Below, piece after piece: positions 1 to 8,344 of a DNA stretch of 64,000 nt; position 1 is the first letter of the stretch, and each line of letters starts with the position of its first letter. The stretch is from assembly GCF_001274775.1 (NCBI RefSeq), contig NZ_LGUE01000004.1, forward strand, positions 755,024 to 819,023, in the 5' to 3' direction. The stretch is from Rossellomorea marisflavi. Lineage in GTDB: Bacteria; Bacillota; Bacilli; Bacillales; Bacillaceae_B. The translations under genes were made by a program, and so were the position numbers. The notes below the pieces were generated by a model, which saw only the letters and a list, made by a program, of their open reading frames with translations, did no database searches and was not told the origin of the DNA.

Positions 1-870
1 CATACCATCAACCGACTGCACAAAGAATGTCATCGAAAGCGCCTCATAGTGTCCGGCTATCTCGAGCAGTCTGGCAAACGTCCTCCCTTCCATCACAGAG
101 GGGCGGGCGAACAGACCCAGCCTTCCGTTGAAGGATGTCCGGTTGCCCCATCCCCTCCCTTCCATGGTTCCGGGAAGTGCCGGGATGGAAGGGGCGACCG
201 ACGCCGCTCTGGACATCCATCGCTCCATTCCAAGAAAATGAAGCTCTTGAACGAAGTCATCTTGGATGCCGACCCCGCCTTCACCGATATCGTCCCATCC
301 GGCTTCGATGGAAACCGGCAGCTCCCCTTCATAGAATTCGATGAGGTTTCCTTTACGGAACGGGGCGAGGGGATGCATTTCATTATGGTTCCTGAAGGTA
401 AATCGCCCCCTTTTCACTGCTGGATAAAGGTCGGCAAGTATGTGGCCGCACTCCATCAGGGCCAGTGGGAATCCAAACTCACCATATACCCCGCACACCC
501 TGAACAGGTCGATGCAGAGGGAGAACCGATTCTCTCTTCCGTCACGCCCGACGTAGGCGAAACGGTCCCGGCCTGCGTCGTAGACGTATCGGTTTCCGCC
601 AGCAGAGAAAACCGGTACGAACGGATGGATGCCCCTTGGAGAAGGAACGGATTTACTGAAAGGATATGGACTGAGGGGATCATAAGAAGTATAGGCAAAC
701 GTCCTCCTGATCCACTCCGCCGCTTCTGCCGGTACGTTCACCCCGTCCCGATATTCCAAGACAGTGGTTGTCGGCATCCTTCTCATCGAATAGGCATACC
801 GATTGCGTTCGTATCGCTCCTCCGTAAAATAACGAAAAGGATCGACTACGGGAAGGGGTGCGGTTCGCAT
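1..870 (-). CDS. SagB-type azoline dehydrogenase (nitroreductase fold), 3' end outside window
   Basis: Open for 290 codons from an ATG at 870 to the window edge with no stop, so the C-terminal part is missing. The start has a GGAGGTAGG ribosome site just before it and lies 25 bases inside the end of the YcaO gene, which suggests translational coupling. Visible residues fit a SagB/ThcOx protein: an LEYRDG segment near residue 37, then PSPRGIHPFVPV near residue 76, the equivalent of the PS-GG-HP motif of SagB-like nitroreductases, and LALMECGHILADL near residue 134. Family members use FMN to oxidise thiazolines and oxazolines made by YcaO enzymes into aromatic azoles. The partner YcaO upstream supports this role. 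Fusion with another domain beyond the edge cannot be excluded. Confidence 0.75.
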   Translation of the reverse strand, partial: MRTAPLPVVDPFRYFTEERYERNRYAYSMRRMPTTTVLEYRDGVNVPAEAAEWIRRTFAYTSYDPLSPYPFSKSVPSPRGIHPFVPVFSAGGNRYVYDAGRDRFAYVGRDGRENRFSLCIDLFRVCGVYGEFGFPLALMECGHILADLYPAVKRGRFTFRNHNEMHPLAPFRKGNLIEFYEGELPVSIEAGWDDIGEGGVGIQDDFVQELHFLGMERWMSRAASVAPSIPALPGTMEGRGWGNRTSFNGRLGLFARPSVMEGRTFARLLEIAGHYEALSMTFFVQSVDGM

Positions 871-2471
871 CCTACCTCCACCTCTCCTTCACTCCACGCT
901 TCCAATCGTTCCATATTCAGCCTCTCGTTCTGCTTCCCGAATGTCATGGGCTGCAGGGACGGGATGAACACCTTCACCACCGAAAGCCCCATCTCATCGA
1001 TGAGTTCATTCCCCATGTCGGTGAAATACACCCGGGGATGGTGCTCCATTACCTTCTCGACGATTCCTTTAAATGAGAACGGGAAACGCGGAGCCATCTC
1101 CTCCACACGGATGCGCTCAAGATCGGCCATCCGATCGAAGAGATAGTCGAATGCACCGCTGTTCTCCCTGAAGGCATAGTAGTTCACGTGATCCTCCATG
1201 TGGGTGACGTTTTCCGGGCTGCCGATCAGGTGGTAGAGGCCCGGCTTTTCAGCTCGGAGCTTCTCTTCATACACGATGACCGAGGTACCCGCTTCCACAA
1301 GGGCCGCGAAAATCGCTGCTTCGGGATCGAAGTGTGAGCCTGCGGCATTGTAGAGATGAAGCTGCCCATCTGGATCAGTGTTCCGGAGCAAGACCCATAC
1401 GGCTGGGACCTCTGTCTCGAGGGTGATGTCGAATAAGTAGGTCTCGTATCCGAGCTGATCAAGCGTACGGAGGATCCCTTTCACATGGGGACTCGCCAGG
1501 CTTTCCTGATCAATGATCCGTGGAAGGCGCTTCGTATACCAGTGGACGAGGAAGCAATCCCGCTCCACCGCCTCGAGGATCGCATACACCAACGCCTCTT
1601 CCACACTCCCACCAAGGGCAGTCCCATTGGACGTCTCGTATAGGAAGCGGGTTTCACCCCTCAGGAGCTGATTATCGAAGTACATCATCTGCTCCGGGAT
1701 CAAGAATACCTCTCCGGTCCCGACCTCCTGGCAGCTCGTCCAGTGGAGCTTGCGGTCGGGATCAAGGGGCTTGCGCAGGATGTAACGCCCAGGCGGCACC
1801 ACCTTTTCCTTCTGTGCCGCCAACTCTTCATAGGAGGCAATGATGGGTGCCTTGAATCTCGGAACCATGCTTGAATACCGTTCAAGGATCTCAAGGATGG
1901 CTGCATTCCTTGATTCCGCGATCCCCGTCGTGCGCCCATATGAGTAGAACGTCCGATCATGGATGACCGCTTCGATGGCGTACATGGGGATGATATTCGA
2001 TTCTGCATCGCGGAAGAGTGCCTTGCCGACTCCCGTATCAGCATCTATCAGTTCATCTTCATACCTTTTCAGAAGCTGTGAGATTTCCCTTCCTGATTTC
2101 ACCCTGAAATGGGGTTCGTCTGTCAGATGAAGCTCCGTTTTCCGCTCTTCCTCCCATTCCACCCCACACTCGGGACAGAACGGATTCTTGCGGAATTTCT
2201 TCCAAGTCATCGACCAAGACCGCTTATCGATGACAAGGACGCGATTGATGAATGAATGGAGATCCACTCCATCGAGGTCGATCTCACAATCCCTTTCACC
2301 AGGTCCTCTCAGTTCATGGTCAAGGATCGAAGCAAGGTTACTTCCATTTGAAGTAAGGTATGAGGTGAAGCAGGTAAAGCAGGCGTGTCCGCGCTCCTTT
2401 TTCCACGGGCCTACGAAAAGATGGCTGCTTCGGTCCATGATGGGAAGCCCGGTTTCAGTCATGATCGTCAT
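846..2471 (-). CDS. YcaO-domain cyclodehydratase with N-terminal zinc-tetracysteine region
   Basis: 541 residues. The N-terminal third carries two cysteine pairs, CFTCF near residue 32 and CPECG near residue 98, a tetracysteine zinc site seen in the cyclodehydratase (TIGR03882-like) part of azole-forming enzymes. The rest is a YcaO domain: GRTTGIAESRNAAILEILER near residues 180-199, with the Glu-rich ATP/Mg-binding helix, and a second conserved part around EALVYAILEAVERDCF near residue 290. It ends with the Pro-rich tail EVGCEPHPFP, typical of YcaO proteins that install azolines. The expected reaction is ATP-dependent cyclisation of Cys, Ser or Thr in the precursor core. The start overlaps the stop of the preceding F-protein gene by 4 bases (ATGA), so they are coupled. 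Confidence 0.9.
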   Translation of the reverse strand: MTIMTETGLPIMDRSSHLFVGPWKKERGHACFTCFTSYLTSNGSNLASILDHELRGPGERDCEIDLDGVDLHSFINRVLVIDKRSWSMTWKKFRKNPFCPECGVEWEEERKTELHLTDEPHFRVKSGREISQLLKRYEDELIDADTGVGKALFRDAESNIIPMYAIEAVIHDRTFYSYGRTTGIAESRNAAILEILERYSSMVPRFKAPIIASYEELAAQKEKVVPPGRYILRKPLDPDRKLHWTSCQEVGTGEVFLIPEQMMYFDNQLLRGETRFLYETSNGTALGGSVEEALVYAILEAVERDCFLVHWYTKRLPRIIDQESLASPHVKGILRTLDQLGYETYLFDITLETEVPAVWVLLRNTDPDGQLHLYNAAGSHFDPEAAIFAALVEAGTSVIVYEEKLRAEKPGLYHLIGSPENVTHMEDHVNYYAFRENSGAFDYLFDRMADLERIRVEEMAPRFPFSFKGIVEKVMEHHPRVYFTDMGNELIDEMGLSVVKVFIPSLQPMTFGKQNERLNMERLEAWSEGEVEVGCEPHPFP

Positions 2472-3961
2472 CCTGCTTCACCCCTTTCAAACTTCCCTAC
2501 ATATAGCCCTGCATCTTCCACATTACCCTGGTAGATCCATGCCGATTCCGTGATCGGGATATCCGAAAGCTCTCGTGTCAGCTCTTCGTGGATATCGGAT
2601 GGAGTCTTCTGTTCAAGGGGGAAAGGGATGGCCCTAAATGAACCTTCCAGCGTCCCTCCACTGACTTCAAGGCCATTGAGCAGATGACCGGTCACCCATG
2701 CAAGCGCCCGACTCAGTTCCCTGCCAAGCTCGATTTCCGCCGTACCTTTGTAGAGCACCCGGCGGTCTTGGTCGACCAGGTATAAGACGAAGACATCTTC
2801 TCGGAACAGTGTCTCAAGGATGACCGCGATCTTATTGATCGAGTCCGTTTGTACCAAGATCGAACCGATGCGCTCTTCATATCGTGCCGGCAACGCGGCA
2901 AGTTCGACGAATTCCCCTGTCTTACCGAGGAAAGGGACCATCCCCCTGATATAAAATCGCTCCTTTGAGTAGTCTGCTACCCAGCTACTGTCATCGATGC
3001 TGCACAGATACCCTTCGATTCCCCTTGTCAGGGCGTGGATGGCCGCATCTTTATACTCATAGTCAATGCTTCGATGCGTAAAGTCCTGGAAACGGATTTC
3101 ATACGGGGCCACATGGAGGTGAACGGGAAATTCCGGGCTTCCCTCATTGATGGACACATCCAGGGAATGAAAGCTCGTCCACCGCCCTTCAAGCTTTTGG
3201 ATGAAGGAAAGGTCGGGATCCGCGTCCAGGAACGTCCTCTCATACAGCGGGAAGGTCGAGGTGACATCGGCTTTCCCCATGACAGCAGACTCACCGGTGT
3301 CATACAGGACGGTCACGAACTTCTTGCGATGGGGGTCCACGATATACTTGACCCATTCCGCCAGTGCCCTTACACCTGCAACCCGTTTTCCCAGTTCCAA
3401 CGGACCCCCGCTCCGCTCTCTCTGTACGAGGCCCTTAGCTAGATGAAGATCGCGTTCATTCTCATGAATGAAGAAAGCATGATGACCATTGTCATGAAGA
3501 ATGACAAAATCCCCGGGGTCTGCATGACCGTCTCCATCGATCCAGCGTATGGTCCGTTTTTCCCCTTCGCCTGTCTGCAGACCGTTCTCGTTGAGAAGCC
3601 CAGAAATGGATGGTGGAGCATCGATCACATCGACCGGGGTCGAGACGATCTTATCCCACACCGCCCTGTAGTCGTCATAGGCGTTCTCCACGTAACGGAG
3701 AAGGAAAGGTTCATCGTCTTCCAAGGGTTGGTCAAGGAGACCTTGATGGAGACAGAACTTGAGCACCCTTTTATAGTCCGTGGATTTCCCGTCCAGATTT
3801 GCGGAGGAACCATCGTTGAACTCCCCCAGGATTCCAAGGAACTCTTCATACAGCCCCTTTTCCATCCTCACCTTCTGAAGCGTGTCATTCTTCTGGATAT
3901 GAAGCACATCTGAACTCTTATCAAATGACGGGAAGAAATTCGTTCTCGTTTTAAGGAACAA
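2468..3961 (-). CDS. Ocin-ThiF-like partner (F protein) of the YcaO cyclodehydratase
   Basis: About 498 residues from a TTG start at 3961, chosen because GAAAGGGGAG lies about 5 bases upstream. A second TTG at 4015 would add 18 residues but has no clear ribosome site. The gene overlaps the preceding dehydratase gene by 11 bases and the YcaO gene by 4. The N-terminal 100 residues (LHIQKNDTLQKVRM onward) look like a small winged-helix peptide-recognition element, which would bind the leader peptide. The middle resembles a degenerate ThiF/E1-like fold with no clear ATP-binding or catalytic cysteine motif. In related thiopeptide clusters such a protein delivers the precursor to YcaO. Similarity is assigned from context and general layout rather than a diagnostic motif. 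Confidence 0.6.
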   Translation of the reverse strand: MFLKTRTNFFPSFDKSSDVLHIQKNDTLQKVRMEKGLYEEFLGILGEFNDGSSANLDGKSTDYKRVLKFCLHQGLLDQPLEDDEPFLLRYVENAYDDYRAVWDKIVSTPVDVIDAPPSISGLLNENGLQTGEGEKRTIRWIDGDGHADPGDFVILHDNGHHAFFIHENERDLHLAKGLVQRERSGGPLELGKRVAGVRALAEWVKYIVDPHRKKFVTVLYDTGESAVMGKADVTSTFPLYERTFLDADPDLSFIQKLEGRWTSFHSLDVSINEGSPEFPVHLHVAPYEIRFQDFTHRSIDYEYKDAAIHALTRGIEGYLCSIDDSSWVADYSKERFYIRGMVPFLGKTGEFVELAALPARYEERIGSILVQTDSINKIAVILETLFREDVFVLYLVDQDRRVLYKGTAEIELGRELSRALAWVTGHLLNGLEVSGGTLEGSFRAIPFPLEQKTPSDIHEELTRELSDIPITESAWIYQGNVEDAGLYVGKFERGEAG

Positions 3962-5042
3962 AGGACTCTCCCCTTTCTTTGAGGATCTCGTCCCATGTGG
4001 TCCCGTTTTCCTCAAGGATGAACCGGCTCACGATATAGCAGGCCACGTTCTTCTCATTGAAGGAGACGCCGATCATATGGATGAACTTATAGACCACGTT
4101 GATTAAATACTTGAAGCGGGCATGCTCCTCGTGGTCGAGGAGCCCCTCGATATTCCTCGCCATGAGTTCATCATGGAATCCACTCCCGATCTCACGGATG
4201 TTTTGGTAAAGGAGCTCACGCTGCTCCCGATGGGAATAATAGCCTTCCTCTTCGCCTGCCAGACCTTCAAGATTGGTCGTGATCAAGGAGTCGATGCTTC
4301 CGATCGTCTCGCTCCAATCCATGCCGAATGCTTCTTCGTAGTCCTTTCCTGCAAAAAGCTCACGGGGGTTCAATACGTCGTACACCCGCTCGTAGGTGTT
4401 TATGTATGCCTGCTTTTTCTTCATGGATTCAGCAATGGCGAGGACCCCCTCGATATTGGATACATATACGAGAACCGCGTATTTTTCCTCGAAGCGCGAG
4501 TAAGGGAGCACATCCCTGAAGAAGCGTGCGGTATGGCTGATCTTCGCCGTCTGATCCATCCCTCTCCACTGTGACAAGTGGTGATTGATGAAGGCCTGCA
4601 TCTTGAATAGGGCTTCGGTATGGACCTTCAAGTGAAGGAATGAGTGGAACCTCTTCTTCACATAGGACTCCGGGATGGTGCCGGCTTCTACCTCTAGATG
4701 ATTCAGATGGCTCACGTTGCGATGCTCGCGTCTCTCCATCCCTGCAACCACTGCCGTGTTCTTTTGATAGGCTGCCAGATTGCGAAGGATCTCCCCTTCG
4801 TCGATTTCTCCATGTTCCCTCATGCAGTGGGAACGGAAATGGGACTTTACGTCTCCCAGATTCACATCTCCCTCAAGAACGACCCTATAGTTCGGACCCC
4901 CGAACCAGTCACGCTCGGCATGGAAAGGGACACCGAGTTCCATAAAATAAGGGATCACCCAGTCGAAGTACACATGTGCCTTCTGCTCCTCACTCCCGAA
5001 AAAGAATAAGCGGATTTCCGTCAAATCAGTCAGCCTTTTCAT
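3951..5042 (-). CDS. SpaB C-terminal-like (thiopeptide-type biosynthesis domain) protein, probable glutamate-elimination enzyme
   Basis: 363 residues. The first 60 residues (HVYFDWVIPYFMELG, then RDWFGGPNYRVVL) resemble the SpaB_C/TIGR03891 domain that stands alone in thiopeptide and goadsporin clusters. In split dehydratases this part removes glutamate from glutamylated Ser/Thr to leave dehydroalanine or dehydrobutyrine. The same fold was also recruited as the aza-[4+2] pyridine synthase (TclM/TbtD), and sequence reading alone does not separate the two. Only one such protein is visible, directly after the glutamylation subunit with a 17-base overlap, so the elimination role is more likely. 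The ATG at 5042 has a GGAGGTGAGC ribosome site. Confidence 0.7.
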   Translation of the reverse strand: MKRLTDLTEIRLFFFGSEEQKAHVYFDWVIPYFMELGVPFHAERDWFGGPNYRVVLEGDVNLGDVKSHFRSHCMREHGEIDEGEILRNLAAYQKNTAVVAGMERREHRNVSHLNHLEVEAGTIPESYVKKRFHSFLHLKVHTEALFKMQAFINHHLSQWRGMDQTAKISHTARFFRDVLPYSRFEEKYAVLVYVSNIEGVLAIAESMKKKQAYINTYERVYDVLNPRELFAGKDYEEAFGMDWSETIGSIDSLITTNLEGLAGEEEGYYSHREQRELLYQNIREIGSGFHDELMARNIEGLLDHEEHARFKYLINVVYKFIHMIGVSFNEKNVACYIVSRFILEENGTTWDEILKERGESFVP

Positions 5043-7488
5043 CCATGCTCACCTCCACCTGGTATTCTATGTTATGATTTTCGCCCCCACCTATCGGATA
5101 AAGCTCCTCCACAACCAATCTTGATTCTTCCTTCAGGAGCTTGACCCATTCTTTGAAAAATAGGGGGGAAAATAGATTCATATACTGAGGTTTCATATCC
5201 GATCGATTTGATTTCTCAAAATCGTAGGTCTCTGCGTCCACAATGCGACTCACGAAGAATTCAAGGGGCAACCCGAGCTCCTTGAAGCGGGTGACCGTCT
5301 TCCGGTAATGATCGTACACCTCTTCTTCGTGCAGGAAGTGTGACGTATCGAGGAGCCATTTCTCCCTCATGATCACCATATGCCCAAGATGGAGCCTTGG
5401 GATGTGATCAATCACAGGCTGGGTTTCCTCATGGATTTCCCAAAGTTTCACCAGACCGGGATCGAACCTCGGCGTCAGCCCCGTCGAAAGCATCCTGATG
5501 CTCGGGGGCATCATATAGTCGACAAGACTTCCGATATAGTCAATCTCAAGCGGGCCATCCTCTCCGACAATCTCTATGAGCCCACTCTCTTCGTTGTAAC
5601 GATAGTGAAGATCATTACTCCAGTGGGCCGTTTCATCGGCTGGATTCGTCTTGCTTCCCGGAATGATGAGACGTTGGTTCAGGAACGTCTCATGCCGATT
5701 CGCGTTGAATCCGAATCCCTCGCGTATCTCAAGGACATCCGGGCACATCTGTGCGACATATTCCTTGAAACGGGAATCTTCATAGATCGACGGGCTGTAT
5801 TGAAAGTAGCGGGTGAATAGCTTCATATGACCCGCATACAGCTTGTTCAGAATATAGCCGTCCTCTGTTTTCTGGAAGAGTGCCGTAGACGAGAGATGTT
5901 CTTTGCTAAATCCGGTCCGCTCAATGAATGAATCGTACAGAGCTAGGATTTCATCTCCGATGAGTCGGCCGTCCCCATGCTTTGCTTTTTGGAAAAGGTC
6001 CCGGATCTCCCCCTTGATCTCCTCCATCACCTGTCCGCCAGGTGATTTCAAATCGGGTACACCCGCCAAAATATCGGTCCAATTCGTGAATTTCATCACT
6101 TCTTCCATATACAAGTCGCGCACTTCTTTCTTCCTGACGGCCATGGACTTCCCTTTGTACCGTTCGTGGAACCTATGGGCGAACTCATACTTGAACTGAA
6201 GCGGGATACTCGTCAGAATGGCAAGCTTCTGAACGATTCCGATCTCCCGGATGAAGGATTCATCCAGTTCAAGATCGTTGCTTGCGGGAGCCAGATAGTC
6301 CTCATAGAATAGATTTTCTTTCGTGAACGTATAACCGAAGGCTTCCTCTATCCTTGTGAGACGGCTCATGATCTTGGAATAGATCCTGAAGCGTTCCTTC
6401 CACCCGGATAGGCGATATTCATCCACCAGGCCGTCGATCGCCTCCATCGTCTCGACAACAAGCTTGATCTTATGGTGGTCAGGCAGGGAGCCGAGCTTCT
6501 TGTAAAAATCCCCGCGTACATCCTTTGCGTACTCATCGAGTTCAAAATCGGCATACAGGATCCCTTTCTTCAGAAGGCCATCAACAAAGAAGCGTTCCGC
6601 CTTCTCCTCTGAAGTGAAAGGCTGAAGGAGGGAGAGGACTTCTTCGTAAGCGATGGGACGATTGAAGTTGGAGAGGGCAGAGAAGATCGGATTGTCCTTC
6701 GCGATAAAATGGTTTTCGATATTGTTAAAGATTTTCCCCCGGTTCAAGTCGATCCGGGAAGTGAAATCCACGATTCCATCTTCATGCCTACCGGAGTAGA
6801 GGTACGTAAGATAAGGGATGAAGTCGGGATCGTTGGCAATGAGCTGAAGGATTTTTTGCCATATGTAATAATTCAATTCAATCTGATAATGGGGTGCAGG
6901 AGCTTCTGGTTGGGGTGTGAATGATTTCAGGTCGATACTCGTGAATGAGCTGAACGGACTGGTTTTGAAGGTGGAACGGGAGGCAATCCGAAGCAGTGTG
7001 CTATCGATTTTCTTCACCTTTGATTTATGCGTGTCCGGCGGGGTGGACAGGAACTTATCGAGCTTGTGATGCATCTGATGATTCACCAAGGGCAGCGGAT
7101 TCGTCACGACCGGCTTTTCTTTGAAGAGGATCCACAGATGTTTACGGTGACTGGCCTCGGTTGCATGGAAAAGCGCTTCACCGGCAGCACGATCTTCTTC
7201 TATGAAGTCGCGTACCAGACGGTATTCCTCCAGGGCGTCCGTCACGGCTTCTTCCTCCTTGAGGCCTTTCCGATTGAAGACCTTCCGCTTCACATTCAGG
7301 AGGGAGGGATCTTTTGTTTCGTGAAAGTCGACTTCAAGTGCCGCCACCACTTCATCCTTCATGCGCTGGAACGACTCCAGGTGCAAATGGGATTCAGTAA
7401 CAAAATCAACGAGCTCAGTGGAACGGAGTGGTGCGAAATCGCTGTAGGATAGCGTGTTTTCTCTGATCAAGTACCACGGGAAGAGCAT
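5026..7488 (-). CDS. Lantibiotic dehydratase N-terminal (tRNA-Glu dependent glutamylation) subunit
   Basis: About 820 residues from an ATG at 7488. A GTG four codons upstream (7500) is possible, but the GGAG then lies too close to it. The signature near residue 173, LRIASRSTFKTSPFSSFT, corresponds to the conserved TPFGL/F-like block of LanB N-terminal domains. The length fits the glutamylation half without the elimination domain, as in thiopeptide TbtB/TclK and goadsporin systems. The family transfers glutamate from glutamyl-tRNA to Ser/Thr side chains of the precursor. The elimination half is the next gene. It is first in the block of modification genes, 178 bases after the last precursor gene. 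Confidence 0.85.
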   Translation of the reverse strand: MLFPWYLIRENTLSYSDFAPLRSTELVDFVTESHLHLESFQRMKDEVVAALEVDFHETKDPSLLNVKRKVFNRKGLKEEEAVTDALEEYRLVRDFIEEDRAAGEALFHATEASHRKHLWILFKEKPVVTNPLPLVNHQMHHKLDKFLSTPPDTHKSKVKKIDSTLLRIASRSTFKTSPFSSFTSIDLKSFTPQPEAPAPHYQIELNYYIWQKILQLIANDPDFIPYLTYLYSGRHEDGIVDFTSRIDLNRGKIFNNIENHFIAKDNPIFSALSNFNRPIAYEEVLSLLQPFTSEEKAERFFVDGLLKKGILYADFELDEYAKDVRGDFYKKLGSLPDHHKIKLVVETMEAIDGLVDEYRLSGWKERFRIYSKIMSRLTRIEEAFGYTFTKENLFYEDYLAPASNDLELDESFIREIGIVQKLAILTSIPLQFKYEFAHRFHERYKGKSMAVRKKEVRDLYMEEVMKFTNWTDILAGVPDLKSPGGQVMEEIKGEIRDLFQKAKHGDGRLIGDEILALYDSFIERTGFSKEHLSSTALFQKTEDGYILNKLYAGHMKLFTRYFQYSPSIYEDSRFKEYVAQMCPDVLEIREGFGFNANRHETFLNQRLIIPGSKTNPADETAHWSNDLHYRYNEESGLIEIVGEDGPLEIDYIGSLVDYMMPPSIRMLSTGLTPRFDPGLVKLWEIHEETQPVIDHIPRLHLGHMVIMREKWLLDTSHFLHEEEVYDHYRKTVTRFKELGLPLEFFVSRIVDAETYDFEKSNRSDMKPQYMNLFSPLFFKEWVKLLKEESRLVVEELYPIGGGENHNIEYQVEVSMDEKAD

Positions 7489-7634
7489 TTTGTATACCAC
7501 ACTCCATATGTATTTTCTGTAAATTCAAACTACTTGAATCGTACCAAACTATTGGGTGGTCTTCTATCGTTTCGAGATAAATCCCAACATTCAGGAGGTA
7601 AGTCCCGGTTTCAAACGACTTGATTTGGGGTAAA

Positions 7635-7658
7635 GGGAGACCGGAAAGCCGGTCCCCC
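7635..7658 (-). terminator. Hairpin between precursor genes and modification genes
   Basis: In the minus-strand transcript GGGGGACCGG pairs with CCGGTCTCCC around a 4-base loop (one A-C mismatch). No T-run follows, only TTTACCCC, so it is at most a leaky terminator or an RNA-stabilising 3' stem. Such a site would let the precursors be expressed far above the enzymes. Confidence 0.5.
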
Positions 7659-7666
7659 TCATTGCA

Positions 7667-7858
7667 TCAACCGCCGCAGCTTACGCAAGCGCCACAGCTG
7701 ACACATGAACATGATCCGCAGCATGACGTACTTCCTGATGAACTGGACCCACTAGTAGCCCCTGTTTCTGATAACATCATTGATTCTGATACTTCCATCA
7801 CTTCGATGGACTCTATTTCTTCTAATAAGGATTCGATTTTAAGAGTAGTAGTCATCAT
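7667..7858 (-). CDS. RiPP precursor peptide, copy 3 (thiazolyl peptide type)
   Basis: 63 residues. Leader of about 34 residues, acidic and with an EIESIEVMEVSES segment, ending in SETGA. The predicted core runs from TSGSSSSGSTSCC to ACVSCGG: 29 residues with 7 Cys, many Ser and Gly, and no charged residue. A Gly-Ala junction before the core also ends the leader of thiocillin-type precursors, so cleavage there is the simplest guess. Only four core positions differ among or between copies (Ala/Gly, Thr/Val, final Gly). The ribosome site is weak (GGGG close to the start) and a second ATG follows at once. It is the last of three tandem precursor genes, ahead of a hairpin and the modification genes. 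Confidence 0.85.
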   Translation of the reverse strand: MMTTTLKIESLLEEIESIEVMEVSESMMLSETGATSGSSSSGSTSCCGSCSCVSCGACVSCGG

Positions 7859-7882
7859 TAGTCCCCGATTCTTCAGAATTCG

Positions 7883-8074
7883 TTATCCGCAGCTTGTACA
7901 ACCGCCACAGCTCACGCAAGAACATGATCCGCAGCATGATGTACTTCCTGATGAACTGGATCCACTAGTCGCACCAGTTTCTGATAGCATCATGGATTCT
8001 GACACTTCCATGACCTCGATGGATTCGATCTCTTGAAGCAAGTCTGCTACTTCGTTATTTGCCGCCTTTATCAT
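7883..8074 (-). CDS. RiPP precursor peptide, copy 2
   Basis: 63 residues starting MIKAANNEVADLL; the start has a GGGGGAGGAAATGAA ribosome site. From EIESIEVMEV to CVSCG it is identical in protein sequence to the other two copies. The core ends GGCTSCG, one Gly shorter and with Gly for Ala. Third-codon differences against copies 1 and 3 are spread along the shared part, so the identity reflects selection on the peptide rather than a fresh duplication. Expected modifications are azoles at Cys and some Ser, and dehydration of remaining Ser/Thr, given the enzymes next door. Confidence 0.88.
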   Translation of the reverse strand: MIKAANNEVADLLQEIESIEVMEVSESMMLSETGATSGSSSSGSTSCCGSCSCVSCGGCTSCG

Positions 8075-8097
8075 TTCATTTCCTCCCCCGATCGATT

Positions 8098-8292
8098 TTA
8101 GCCTCCACAGCTGGTGCAGGCACCACAGCTTACACACGAACATGATCCGCAGCATGACGTACTTCCCGATGAGCTCGACCCACTCGTCGCCCCGGTTTCC
8201 GACAGCATCATGGACTCTGATACTTCCATCACTTCAATCGATTCGATTTCCTGAAGCAATGACTCCACACTGTTCAATGTCCCATTACTCAT
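8098..8292 (-). CDS. RiPP precursor peptide, copy 1
   Basis: 64 residues starting MSNGTLNSVESLLQEI. The ATG at 8292 is preceded by GGGGAGGGAGGG, so upstream in-frame starts are unlikely. Leader ends SETGA; the core is 29 residues with 7 Cys and ends ACTSCGG. It is first of the three precursor genes, with 23-24 base gaps between them, and so is nearest the promoter. The N-terminal 14 residues differ from those of the other copies, while the recognition part of the leader and the core are shared. Confidence 0.88.
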   Translation of the reverse strand: MSNGTLNSVESLLQEIESIEVMEVSESMMLSETGATSGSSSSGSTSCCGSCSCVSCGACTSCGG

Positions 8293-8325
8293 GACCTTTT
8301 CCCTCCCTCCCCTTGGAATCATGAA

Positions 8326-8344
8326 AATATTACCACACTGTCAA
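8326..8344 (-). promoter_or_regulatory. Possible promoter for the precursor genes
   Basis: On the minus strand TGGTAATAT has the form of an extended -10 element about 35 bases before the first precursor start. A TTGACA lies just upstream (8339-8344) but is too close to act as its -35. Reading by eye only. Confidence 0.25.

Noticed and set aside
49..1146. 365-codon open frame on the plus strand
   Set aside because: It is the complement of the SagB-like and YcaO genes. The minus-strand translation has recognisable nitroreductase motifs and an overlap with a ribosome site; the plus frame is repetitive, basic nonsense.
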